DNA from: Promethearchaeota archaeon
GTDB lineage: Archaea; Asgardarchaeota; Lokiarchaeia; Helarchaeales; RDOG01
Length of the DNA stretch: 64,000 nt
Assembly (NCBI GenBank): GCA_011365055.1
Contig: RDOG01000001.1
Span: 186,001 to 250,000, forward strand
Reading direction: 5' to 3'
Shown here piece after piece: positions 44,641-51,971 of the stretch. Below the pieces are notes generated by a model. That model was not told the origin of the DNA and did no database searches. It saw nothing but the letters and a program-made list of their open reading frames with translations. The translations under genes and the position numbers were made by a program. Position 1 is the stretch's first letter; each line of letters opens with the position of its first letter.

Positions 44641-45372
44641 TCAAGCAACTTGTTGCATTGAACTTAAGCCTTGTTTTTTTAACCGATTATTATATTCCTG
44701 GTTGATATTATCAATGAAGCTCAAGACTTCTTCATTTTCAATTGTATAACTTTCCTCAATGCTTTTTACCATGGATCTTATATGAATAATGCCCGATAAT
44801 TCTTTATCACACGTCTGTCCAAATCGAGGTGCTCGACATTCATGGCAGACATGAATGGCAAAATCTTGAAATGTTTTTACAGAAATTGGCTTTCCTTTAA
44901 TGTAATCCGGACCAACTTTAGATGATCCACATGGAGAGCTCCTTATAACATTTACTTTTTTAATCAAACCATCTTCTACTTCTGTTTCAAAAACTGGACA
45001 TCCGAAATGATGGGCAAATTTATCAATTTCAGGGATTCCAGTTATTGGTTCCACGGAACACATCGTGGGAAAATCAAGCACGGTAGCATTTATTTCTTGA
45101 AGTTGTCGGAAAAAACCAAGACCAAAACTTATTCCCAATAATGTTGGCTTTTCTAATTCTGCGAGGGCAAATACTTGATCGGGATGTCGTAAATATGATA
45201 TGTATAAATCACAATCTACAATATCCAATTCATAATCATCATCGAGCATCACGCTGGCAGGTATTTCCTCAAGTAAAATCCATTCACATTCGAATACTTC
45301 TCGAATGTTTTCAAACGCGCGCTCTCCATATTTGCCATCTGTTACAATACCTAATTTCGTCGTGTGATTCAC
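44641..45372 (-). CDS. DUF166 family protein
   Basis: 243 residues of the archaeal DUF166 family (often mislabelled thymidylate synthase). LGIVTDGKYGERAFENIRE opens the domain, DLYISYLRHPDQ and MCSVEPITG follow, and RSSPCGSSKVG is the conserved Cys segment. A second Cys set, HVCHECRAPRFGQTCD, suggests metal or Fe-S binding. The start is GTG, overlapping the AGGTGA region after the upstream DGC stop. It sits between a DGC gene and lplA in the ArsR-led operon. Its function is unknown. Confidence 0.8.
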   Translation of the reverse strand: MNHTTKLGIVTDGKYGERAFENIREVFECEWILLEEIPASVMLDDDYELDIVDCDLYISYLRHPDQVFALAELEKPTLLGISFGLGFFRQLQEINATVLDFPTMCSVEPITGIPEIDKFAHHFGCPVFETEVEDGLIKKVNVIRSSPCGSSKVGPDYIKGKPISVKTFQDFAIHVCHECRAPRFGQTCDKELSGIIHIRSMVKSIEESYTIENEEVLSFIDNINQEYNNRLKKQGLSSMQQVA

Positions 45373-45375
45373 CTA

Positions 45376-45864
45376 TCATGAATTAGATAAAAATTCTTTA
45401 AGTTCTTTTATTTCTAAAATTTTTTCTTCTTGGAGTTTCTTGAGTATGTAATTGGTTACTTTTTTTATATCTTCTTCTTTTATCTTGTTTAAAGACCTGT
45501 GGGTTAAAATAGATTTCACGTTTTTTGGGGATACGACTTCCTTTGGTACTAATTTTTGCAAGTTTACGACCAAATTTGGCTCGATATCCAGTCCTTTCAA
45601 GATTCGGAAAGCACAAGCCCCGCTACACCCATCAATTACCACGATATAGGTAGAAAGTAAGTTAGTTTTCATTAAAGATGCCATTTGGTCCTCTTTTAAT
45701 AAGTTATATCTTAGAAATATCGTGAAACAAAGCATGTTGCTAAACTCTGAAATGGGGCTGTCTTCACTTAGCTTGATTGCTGCTTGTCTTGCTAATTCCC
45801 CGTTATAATCGGCACCAGAACAAGGAATTAAACTAATTCGTTCATATTTTTTTTGCTCGTTCAT
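45376..45864 (-). CDS. DGC-domain cysteine protein 1
   Basis: 162 residues of the DGC family (putative zinc-binding, PF08859-type). The four-cysteine set is C15 (LIPCSGADY), C46 (NMLCFTIF), C80 and C84 (VVIDGCSGACAFR). The C-terminal 40 residues are helical. It is the only one of six DGC genes on the minus strand, lying between the thioredoxin-like gene and DUF166. The family has no established biochemistry; the conserved cysteines suggest metal or sulfur handling. Confidence 0.85.
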   Translation of the reverse strand: MNEQKKYERISLIPCSGADYNGELARQAAIKLSEDSPISEFSNMLCFTIFLRYNLLKEDQMASLMKTNLLSTYIVVIDGCSGACAFRILKGLDIEPNLVVNLQKLVPKEVVSPKNVKSILTHRSLNKIKEEDIKKVTNYILKKLQEEKILEIKELKEFLSNS

Positions 45865-45889
45865 AAATTTATTCCTTCTATTCAGCTTA

Positions 45890-46168
45890 TTATTTTAAAA
45901 GTTGTAATAATTCTTTCTTGAGTGCAAAAGATGACGTTAGAATCTTTTCACCATTAATCACGATAGAATTTTGCTTCAAGTTTAATTTTTGAGCTTCTGC
46001 TGAATTTAGAGACTTGGTTTCAAAATTTACGTGATCCATATACTCCATCAAGACTTCAAACGCGCTATTAATGAAATGCTCATATATGCATGCACACGCC
46101 TCTAATGGTACGAAAATATCTACTTGAATCTTTTTTTCTTTAACTTCAATTAATTTTATCACCTTCAC
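45890..46168 (-). CDS. Small thioredoxin-like protein with CxC motif
   Basis: 92 residues. The pattern beta-strand (IQVDIFVPL), then EACACIYEHF, a helix, then QNSIVINGEKI with a final helix (ALKKELLQLL), matches small thioredoxin-fold proteins such as those often found beside ArsR regulators and DGC genes. The usual CxxC is replaced by CAC. It starts with GTG overlapping the arsR stop (GTGA), so it is translationally coupled. Role likely thiol/metalloid redox; unproven. Confidence 0.6.
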   Translation of the reverse strand: MKVIKLIEVKEKKIQVDIFVPLEACACIYEHFINSAFEVLMEYMDHVNFETKSLNSAEAQKLNLKQNSIVINGEKILTSSFALKKELLQLLK

Positions 46169-46494
46169 GCTTCAATTTCTTCTTGTATGTTCGTAATTAT
46201 CTTGAACTTTTTAATATTTTTGATAATTCTATCAATTTCATGGAGTAATTTATAAATATGGAAATCTCGAACTTTATAAAAAATTTTTTTTCCTTCCTTT
46301 TTCTTTTCGAGGATATCGGCATCAATTAATATTTTCAAATGTTGGGATGTCGCGGCTTGACTCTTTTTTAAATGTTTTTGAATGTCACAAACACATATTT
46401 CTTGCCCATTCCTCAATAAATCAATAATTTTTAACCGATTTTTATCTGAAAGAGCCTTAAAAATGTTAATGCGTAAATCTTGTTTTGAAGTCAT
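46165..46494 (-). CDS. arsR: ArsR/SmtB-family transcriptional regulator
   Basis: 109 residues from the ATG at 46494. A winged helix-turn-helix: KALSDKNRLKIIDLLRNG, then EICVCDIQKHL, SQAATSQHLKILIDADIL and GKKIFYKV. The CVC pair in the alpha-3 helix is the classic As/Sb/Cd-type metal site (ArsR alpha-3 ELCVCDL). This suggests it releases DNA upon binding a thiophilic metal or metalloid. It starts the minus-strand operon and faces the plus-strand DGC operon, with two perfect palindromes in the shared promoter. Confidence 0.92.
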   Translation of the reverse strand: MTSKQDLRINIFKALSDKNRLKIIDLLRNGQEICVCDIQKHLKKSQAATSQHLKILIDADILEKKKEGKKIFYKVRDFHIYKLLHEIDRIIKNIKKFKIITNIQEEIEA

Positions 46495-46631
46495 TATTCT
46501 CAACAAATATTTTATTAAATTATAATACTACGATGCATCGTATTATCGCGATACTTTTATATGTTTTGTTTTTTCAAGAATACTTGGTAATTAACCATTT
46601 ATTAAGTTTTTGAAAAAAGTCGTGAAGAACC
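46495..46631. promoter_or_regulatory. Divergent promoter with two adjacent palindromes (candidate ArsR operator)
   Basis: ACGATGCATCGT (46530-46541) is a perfect 12-bp palindrome, 14 bp with its flanking T/A pair. TATCGCGATA (46544-46553) is a second perfect palindrome two bases away. TATA-like boxes flank them: TTTTATATG (46555-46563) for the plus operon and ATTATAATTT read on the minus strand (46516-46525) for arsR. Both palindromes therefore lie between the two core promoters, where a repressor would shut both operons. Confidence 0.7.
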
Positions 46632-47042
46632 ATGGACAAAAAAATTGAGAAAGTTGGCGTTACTGCATGCACGGGTATAAACGATATTAACGGTTCAATA
46701 GCAAGGATGGCAATATATAAAGTCTTAGAAGAATTAAATCCAAAAGATACTGTTTTAATCTGCCTTCCTGCCTTGGCTGCGGAAGTCGAAGAAGACGTGG
46801 ATTTTGTTCGCGATTATCCTGCAATTATTTTGGATGGTTGCGAAAAAAAATGTGCTGAGAAAGTATTTACAAAGTTTAAGAGTAATATCATAGGGATTTA
46901 TAACGTGGATGAGTATCGAAAAAAGCATCCTGAATTAAAACCGCTCTCAATTCTTGACATCGAACCGGATGGAGAAAAGCTTGCAAGCCTAATAGCCCAA
47001 GATATCTCCAAAAAAGTAAGTGAGGTGGTTAAAAATGACTGA
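46632..47042 (+). CDS. DGC-domain cysteine protein 2
   Basis: 136 residues. The four-Cys set is C13 (VTACTGINDI), C44 (LICLPALA), C70 and C74 (IILDGCEKKCAEK). The C-terminal LKPLSILDIEPDG and a helix are shared with the other paralogues. It is the first gene of the plus-strand operon, directly behind the double palindrome. Its stop overlaps the next start (ATGACTGA). Confidence 0.88.
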   Translation: MDKKIEKVGVTACTGINDINGSIARMAIYKVLEELNPKDTVLICLPALAAEVEEDVDFVRDYPAIILDGCEKKCAEKVFTKFKSNIIGIYNVDEYRKKHPELKPLSILDIEPDGEKLASLIAQDISKKVSEVVKND

Positions 47043-47439
47043 TAAAGTAGCTATTGTCGCATGCACGGGAATGGGCAAGGCATTAGCGTCTGTTGGAAGG
47101 CATGCTGCAATTTATCTGACCACGGAACTTCGACCTGTTGATACCATTAATGTTTGTTTTCCTTGCACGGTAGCGGAAGATGATGAATCTTTTAACTTGC
47201 TTAAAAAATATCCTGTCATCATCATTGATGGGTGCTCCGAAACATGTGGAAATAAAATTTTGTCTAAATTAAATTCCAACGTGATCGCACATTTAAAAGT
47301 CTGGCAAATCTTGGGAAAATATCGGGATTTAAAACCAGATAATCGCGTGCGAATTGGAGAAAAAGGAATAGAATTGGCAAAAAAAATTGCTGAAGAAGCA
47401 GCAAAAATAATTGATGAAAGATTAAAAAATAGGAGATAA
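47035..47439 (+). CDS. DGC-domain cysteine protein 3
   Basis: 134 residues from the ATG at 47035, which overlaps the previous stop; a longer frame from 47020 is not needed. The four-Cys set is C10 (IVACTGMGKA), C41 (NVCFPCTV; an extra C44), C67 and C71 (IIIDGCSETCGNK). It is similar to gene 2 but well diverged, so the copies are not a recent duplication. It is followed after 7 bases by the HdrA-N-like gene. Confidence 0.88.
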   Translation: MTDKVAIVACTGMGKALASVGRHAAIYLTTELRPVDTINVCFPCTVAEDDESFNLLKKYPVIIIDGCSETCGNKILSKLNSNVIAHLKVWQILGKYRDLKPDNRVRIGEKGIELAKKIAEEAAKIIDERLKNRR

Positions 47440-47446
47440 TGTTACT

Positions 47447-47821
47447 ATGAGTGAAGAAAAGGAAATTGGCGTGATTATGTGCGTATGCACGGGAAAGTGT
47501 CCAGGATTTGCAAAGATGGATATTTGGGATTTTATTAACAGGGTTCGCGTGGAATTACCCGTGGAATACGCGTTCATTCACCCGCAGTTATGCGAAGAAG
47601 ATGGCGACAGGTTCTTAGAAGATTTTTTACGCCCTGGTCGCAAGTATTTGGTTGCAGGATGCGCTCCGAACATGCAATATAAATTATTCCGAGATTCATT
47701 TCAGAAAGCGGGTCTTGATGTGAAAAAAGATTTAATACCTTTAGACATTAGAGAGATGACAACCGACCAAGCAGTGGACTTGTTAGATAAAACGTTGGAG
47801 AAACTCGAGAAGGAGGAATGA
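47447..47821 (+). CDS. Free-standing HdrA N-terminal-like domain
   Basis: 124 residues. IGVIMCVCTGKCPG (C12, C14, C18), IHPQLCEEDG (C49) and YLVAGCAPNMQYKLFRDSF (C72) match, in order, the N-terminal domain of HdrA. In the window's own hdrA these read IGVYVCHCGSN, YKFMCSDPG and VVAACSPRMHEPTFRNAM. In HdrA this domain carries redox cofactor ligands. Here it is a separate protein, followed by a ferredoxin whose start overlaps its stop by four bases. It probably lets the DGC system exchange electrons with ferredoxin or Hdr (inference). Confidence 0.75.
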   Translation: MSEEKEIGVIMCVCTGKCPGFAKMDIWDFINRVRVELPVEYAFIHPQLCEEDGDRFLEDFLRPGRKYLVAGCAPNMQYKLFRDSFQKAGLDVKKDLIPLDIREMTTDQAVDLLDKTLEKLEKEE

Positions 47822-48123
47822 TGAACTTGAGCGGCGACTATGATGCTGATAAAGAAACATTCATGGGAGTAACCAGAAACAAGATCCCTTGGTGGCCAAC
47901 CATTGATTATGAGAAATGCGATTTTTGTATGGAATGCGATAAATTTTGCCCGCATCAAGTCTATGAAAGAAGAGAAAATGAAGAGAAGAAATTAATCGTG
48001 AAGAATCCCTATAATTGCGTGGTTTTTTGCCGTGCATGTGCAAAAACATGTGCACCAGATGCTCTTTCTTTCCCTGACAAACGAGAAATCACCAAATTAA
48101 TTAAAAAATTAAGGGAATCATAA
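47818..48123 (+). CDS. Ferredoxin, two [4Fe-4S] motifs
   Basis: 101 residues. The first motif is CDFCMECDKFCP (C-x2-C-x2-C-x3-CP). The second is CVVFCRACAKTCAPDA, with C-x3-C-x2-C-x3-C spacing. The start overlaps the HdrA-N-like stop and its own stop overlaps the DGC-GcvH start by one base, so it belongs to this operon and not to general metabolism. It is a likely electron carrier for the lipoyl-bearing protein next to it. Confidence 0.88.
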   Translation: MMNLSGDYDADKETFMGVTRNKIPWWPTIDYEKCDFCMECDKFCPHQVYERRENEEKKLIVKNPYNCVVFCRACAKTCAPDALSFPDKREITKLIKKLRES

Positions 48124-48998
48124 TGTCCAAAGCAAAGAAAAATTCAATCGTTCCTTGTAATGGACTTGATAAAGTCTTGGGTGTCATTGCACGGTCTATA
48201 GCTTTAGAAATTGTAGAAAAAAATCCAGAAATTGAATTAATTTGCCCCGTTCTATTGAATAGCGGTGACGAGAAATATGAAAAACTCTTGAAAGAATCGG
48301 AGGTGATCGTGGTAGATGGTTGCATGACTCGATGTGCAACAAAATTACTTGATCAACGTGCCATCAAACCAAAGAAAAAGATATTTACTCCTGACGAAGT
48401 TAAATTGTATGGTACCAAGCTTGGAAAATCCTTGAAGCTGGATGAACAAGGGCAAAAATTGGCGGAAAATGTCGCGATTAAAATAATCCAAGAATTGAAA
48501 AAATCAGAAACAGAAGTATTTGAAACCCGAGAACTTGAAAAAATCGAATTATTTGAAACAACCGTTGATAAATTTCATTTCACTGTCCCAAAGACAGATT
48601 ATTATTTTAATGAAAATGATTGTTGGATAAAACCTGAGGGAAATAAAGCATTAATGGGAATTTCAGATTACCTGCAGACCAAGGCGAGTGACATAATTTT
48701 CGTGGAACTACCCGAAACGGGGCTAGAATTCGAACAATTTGATGATTTAGGTAATTTTGAATCCGTCAAGATCGTGTTACAACTCATTTCTCCTGGGTCG
48801 GGAAAAATTATAGCTGTAAATAAAGAATTAGAATCATCTCCAGAGTTGATCAATAAAGATCCCTATGGAAAAGGATGGCTTATCGAATGTGAATTAAAAA
48901 ATTTTGATGAAGATAAAGAGCTATTATTAGATTGCTCTTCATATTTTGAATACATGAAAAAGAAAATAGAAGAAGATAGAAAACATTTACAAAATTGA
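48123..48998 (+). CDS. DGC domain fused to a GcvH-like lipoyl domain
   Basis: 291 residues in two parts. Residues 1-130 are a DGC domain with C12 (IVPCNGLDK), C41 (LICPVLL), C67 and C71 (VVDGCMTRCATK). Residues about 150-285 match glycine-cleavage H protein: YFNENDCWIKPEGNKALMGI, SDYLQTKASDIIFVELPETG, FESVKIV with the lipoylation Lys at 216, and SPELINKDPYGKGWLI. A lipoyl arm covalently tied to a DGC cysteine domain is not a known glycine-cleavage arrangement, and no GcvP/T is nearby. It recalls the lipoate-binding proteins (LbpA) of sulfur-oxidising Hdr-like systems. Confidence 0.88.
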   Translation: MSKAKKNSIVPCNGLDKVLGVIARSIALEIVEKNPEIELICPVLLNSGDEKYEKLLKESEVIVVDGCMTRCATKLLDQRAIKPKKKIFTPDEVKLYGTKLGKSLKLDEQGQKLAENVAIKIIQELKKSETEVFETRELEKIELFETTVDKFHFTVPKTDYYFNENDCWIKPEGNKALMGISDYLQTKASDIIFVELPETGLEFEQFDDLGNFESVKIVLQLISPGSGKIIAVNKELESSPELINKDPYGKGWLIECELKNFDEDKELLLDCSSYFEYMKKKIEEDRKHLQN

Positions 48999-49007
48999 GA
49001 TGAAATA

Positions 49008-49430
49008 ATGTCAAAAAAAGTAGTTTATATCATCCCATGTAGTGGAATTGGAAAAGTTTTTGGTAGTATCGGACGTGAAGCATCCTATATTGTTGTTTAT
49101 GAATTAGCAAAGGGAAAAACAAAAAATGAATGTCTTCCCTTGATTGTGAAGGGGAAAAAAGAAATCATTGAATCTTTAAAAAACAACAAGGTCATCGTGA
49201 TCGATGGTTGCCCCTTGAAATGTTCCTATAATGATGTGGAACAAGCCATCGGACGGGTTGACGCACAGTTCATGTCAACAGATGTCGTAAGAGAAAATCG
49301 AGATTTAAAACCAGAACAGAATATAATACCAATAGGTGATAATGCAAAGAAACTTTCACGAAAACTTGCAGAAAAAATATCCAAAAAAGTTGATGAGTTA
49401 TTGCAAGAAGAGGAGGAAAATAAAAATTGA
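49008..49430 (+). CDS. DGC-domain cysteine protein 5
   Basis: 140 residues. The four-Cys set is C11 (IIPCSGIGKV), C42 (NECLPLIV), C68 and C72 (VIDGCPLKCSYND). The N-terminal half (VFGSIGREASYIVVYEL) follows the G-x-x-x-R-x-A pattern of the family. It starts 10 bases after the DGC-GcvH fusion, and its stop overlaps the next gene's TTG. Confidence 0.87.
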   Translation: MSKKVVYIIPCSGIGKVFGSIGREASYIVVYELAKGKTKNECLPLIVKGKKEIIESLKNNKVIVIDGCPLKCSYNDVEQAIGRVDAQFMSTDVVRENRDLKPEQNIIPIGDNAKKLSRKLAEKISKKVDELLQEEEENKN

Positions 49431-49852
49431 AAAAGAAGGAAAAAATTGGTATTATTGCATGTAGCGGTGAAAATCTTATTGGTGGAACGCTTTCACGAGC
49501 AGCAGCCCGAATAGTAGTAGAAAAATTATGCCCCGATAAAACTGTTATTTTATGCCAACCACTCTTCATGGCAGGAGGCTTGGAACGACATGGGGGGCAA
49601 GAAGAACGAGATTTTGCGAAAGATCACCCTACCATTACCATTGAAGGATGCGAAGAAGAATGTGCAAAAATCGCTGTGGGAAATTATAGTGGACCAGTTA
49701 CGAGCACAATCCGAGTAAAAGATTACATAGATAAAAATCCTCAATTAAACCTTTCATCGAAAGAAGAATTGGACGAAAATGGCATGATTCTTGCTGAAAA
49801 AATTGCGCAAGATATAGCAAGAATAGTTGATGAACTTTTTGAGAGTCAATGA
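49427..49852 (+). CDS. DGC-domain cysteine protein 6 (EGC variant)
   Basis: 141 residues, starting with TTG that overlaps the previous stop. The four-Cys set is C12 (IIACSGENLI), C43 (VILCQPLF; also C35), C75 and C79 (TIEGCEEECAKI). The eponymous Asp of Asp-Gly-Cys is Glu here. It is the last gene of the operon; a ten-T run follows at 49856, a plausible terminator. Confidence 0.87.
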   Translation: MKKKEKIGIIACSGENLIGGTLSRAAARIVVEKLCPDKTVILCQPLFMAGGLERHGGQEERDFAKDHPTITIEGCEEECAKIAVGNYSGPVTSTIRVKDYIDKNPQLNLSSKEELDENGMILAEKIAQDIARIVDELFESQ

Positions 49853-50159
49853 TTATTTTTTTTTTAAAAATCAGCTAAGGTATTCATAATTAAGTAACTT
49901 CGGAAAAATTAATTTTTTGTTAATAGTTTCTGATTTTATACCTTTTGAATCGAGACTCTTGCTTATTTATAGCTATTAATCTGAGATAATTTAGTCTACC
50001 ATAAAAATTCATTCGAAAATCACATGCTTATTTTTCAGATCATTTCGAGATCGTCAAAATATTATGCACGAACTACATATTTGAGTAATATAACTCCGAT
50101 TATATGAAAAATTTGTATGCATTTTCAATATACATCTATATAGTGATTTTTTCAATGTA
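49853..50159. other. Gene-free stretch between DGC operon and coiled-coil gene
   Basis: About 300 bases with no coding frame I believe in. It begins with the T run. Near the right end, TATATAG (50137) may be the TATA region for the gene at 50160. I see no repeats or attachment-site-like direct repeats that I could confirm. Confidence 0.4.
49856..49865 (+). terminator. T-run terminator after the DGC operon
   Basis: Ten consecutive T residues begin four bases after the stop of the last DGC gene. Archaeal polymerase terminates at such U runs without needing a hairpin. No stem precedes it. Confidence 0.45.
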
Positions 50160-50657
50160 ATGACCACCTTACGATTTAAATCAAAAGATGAATTAAATTT
50201 TTTCCAAGAGAATGCAAAAGAGAAGTATAACATACCGTTCTCGAAATATATTCGCATGTTGATTGATGAAGACTTGAAGGGGGAGCGAAAATCTAAAGAA
50301 AAAATTGAAGAAGAAAATAAAATCATCGAAGAATTAAAATTTGAAAATGAATTTTTCCGAAAAGAAATTTCTATTTTAAAAGAGCATTTTACGTTTACCG
50401 TTGAATTAAATACCAACCGTATCTTGCAAAAATTAAATAATTTGACCATTCAAATCCCAGATTTTATGCAACACGAAGCTAGCATCTTAGAATTGTTAAA
50501 TAAAAATATCAAAGGAAAACGAGTTAAGTTATCATTGACAGAAATCTCGCTACAGATAAATTTGCCGGAGCAAGTCATAATGAGAATTCTCGACAATTTG
50601 ATTGAAAAAGAGACCGTTAAATTATCCCAGAATATGAAATATGGGAGGATAGATTAA
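50160..50657 (+). CDS. Coiled-coil DNA-binding-like protein next to integrase
   Basis: 165 residues. An N-terminal RHH-like or short basic unit (TTLRFKSKDELNFFQENAKE, then NIPFSKYIRMLI) is followed by a Glu/Lys-rich coiled coil (about 45-95). The C-terminal 50 residues (LSLTEISLQINLPEQVIMRI, then LDNLIEKETVKLS) look like a winged helix. A broken paralogue lies at 43422. The start of a dead tyrosine recombinase follows its stop directly, so this is probably a mobile-element accessory or regulator gene. Precise role unknown. Confidence 0.65.
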   Translation: MTTLRFKSKDELNFFQENAKEKYNIPFSKYIRMLIDEDLKGERKSKEKIEEENKIIEELKFENEFFRKEISILKEHFTFTVELNTNRILQKLNNLTIQIPDFMQHEASILELLNKNIKGKRVKLSLTEISLQINLPEQVIMRILDNLIEKETVKLSQNMKYGRID

Positions 50658-50658
50658 G

Positions 50659-51653
50659 ATGATTGACTTGGATGAGTTATCGATATCTCAATTGGAAAAT
50701 ATATTAAAATTAAATTAAAAAGAAGAATTAAAAGAAAAAAATTTACGATCTAATGAAGATTTAATAAACGAATTTTTAAACTCGCTTAATTCAGAAACTA
50801 CTAAAAAATCATATAAAGTTGCATTGAAGAAATTTATTAAATTTATTAAATTTATTAATAATAAGAACTTGCAATTAACAATTAAATTAGATTTTGAGAA
50901 TTATTTTAATAATCTTAATAATTTAAACGTGAGAAAGAAAACCAAAAGATTACAATTTGCAGGAATGAAATCCTTTTTTCAATATTTCATTCATAAACAA
51001 AATATTGATCCCGAAAATCGGTTGGACTTACATTTTATTGAAAATCCATTAACGGATATTCAACGAAGATGGAAAAATGATAAGAAAGAATGACACAGGG
51101 AAATATTAACGAATGAGGAAATCAATCGGGTGTTACAAAAATTAAAGGAAATGAATTACCAATATAATATTATTTTCTTCATTCTTGCAGATATATCAAT
51201 GCGAGGTAATGATTTAGTGAATATAAAGATTAAAAACATTCAGTTGGAAAAAGCAATCATTTCAACATGGGTTAAGGGGAAAATGAGGAGATATTTTTTT
51301 GGATTAAACCTTTAAAATGAGTTACAAAGCTTTCTAATAATGTGAAAGGGCATAAATAATGTTAATGATAATAAAGAATATCTTTTTTCATCACGAAAGG
51401 GCGCGAAATTATCGGTTACGAGTTTTTTGTCGTATGACTTTCCTAAAATTACGCAAGTGATTAAGGAGGTAAACGGGAAAAAGTTACTATACATAACTTG
51501 AGGAGAAGTTTTAAAATGAATCGGACGAATTTAGACCAGTCAAGAGAACAAGTTAAAGCATTGATGAATCATAAGCATGGATTGGATAATGTTTATAATA
51601 GATCCACTCATAAAATGTTATTATAGTGGTTTGATTCTTATGAAGAACTTTAA
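50659..51653 (+). pseudogene. Tyrosine recombinase/integrase, decayed
   Basis: Reading across frames gives a complete integrase outline. An N-terminal SAM-like domain (NSLNSETTKKSYKVALKKF, then RLQFAGMKSFFQYF) is followed by catalytic Arg in ISMRGNDLVNIK, then the HNLRRSFK block (H-x-x-R), HKHGLDNVYNRST with the Tyr nucleophile, and an LLxWFDSYEEL tail. In-frame stops occur at 50716, 51091, 51313 and near 51633, and at least one frameshift lies between 51315 and 51500. The enzyme cannot be active. It marks a dead integrative element beside the DGC cluster. Confidence 0.75.
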
Positions 51654-51725
51654 ATTCTATTATTTATAGTTCTAATAATTTTTGATGTAGAAAATAAAAA
51701 ATAATTTCAGTTTTCAGAAATTCAG

Positions 51726-51971
51726 CTATAAATATTTCAAAAAATTTAATAGTAAATTAGCAGTGGACTCGCATTTAGCAGATACCAAATTAAAACCAAT
51801 TTTTGGAGTTTTTAAACCTTTAAATTGGTTGTTAAATTCTTCAATACACCAATTAATAAGTTCTTTAGAATGGATTTTTGATAGTGCAATCAAATGAGGA
51901 TAAGTAGATTTTTCAAATATAGATGGATTTTTTAATAATTCTTGAGTAATTTGATTTGCTAGCTCGATTAC
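51726..51971 (-). pseudogene. C-terminal fragment of an unknown protein, possibly a transposase
   Basis: An open minus-strand stretch of about 80 codons ending in a TAG at 51726, with no start codon and a stop directly above it. It encodes SKIHSKELINWCIEEFNNQF, then KTPKIGFNLVSAKCESTANL and NFLKYL. The composition is clearly protein-like. The tail of an insertion-sequence transposase is my guess from the context of dead mobile genes; the family is not recognised. Confidence 0.4.

Noticed and set aside
45398..45616. Frame of 72 residues inside DGC protein 1
   Set aside because: It is a shifted shadow of the DGC gene, with the basic, Cys-poor composition of a non-coding frame.
48123..48998. 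Reading the fusion as an ordinary GcvH of the glycine cleavage system
   Set aside because: No gcvP, gcvT or gcvH partner genes are present, and the protein has an N-terminal DGC domain inside a DGC operon.
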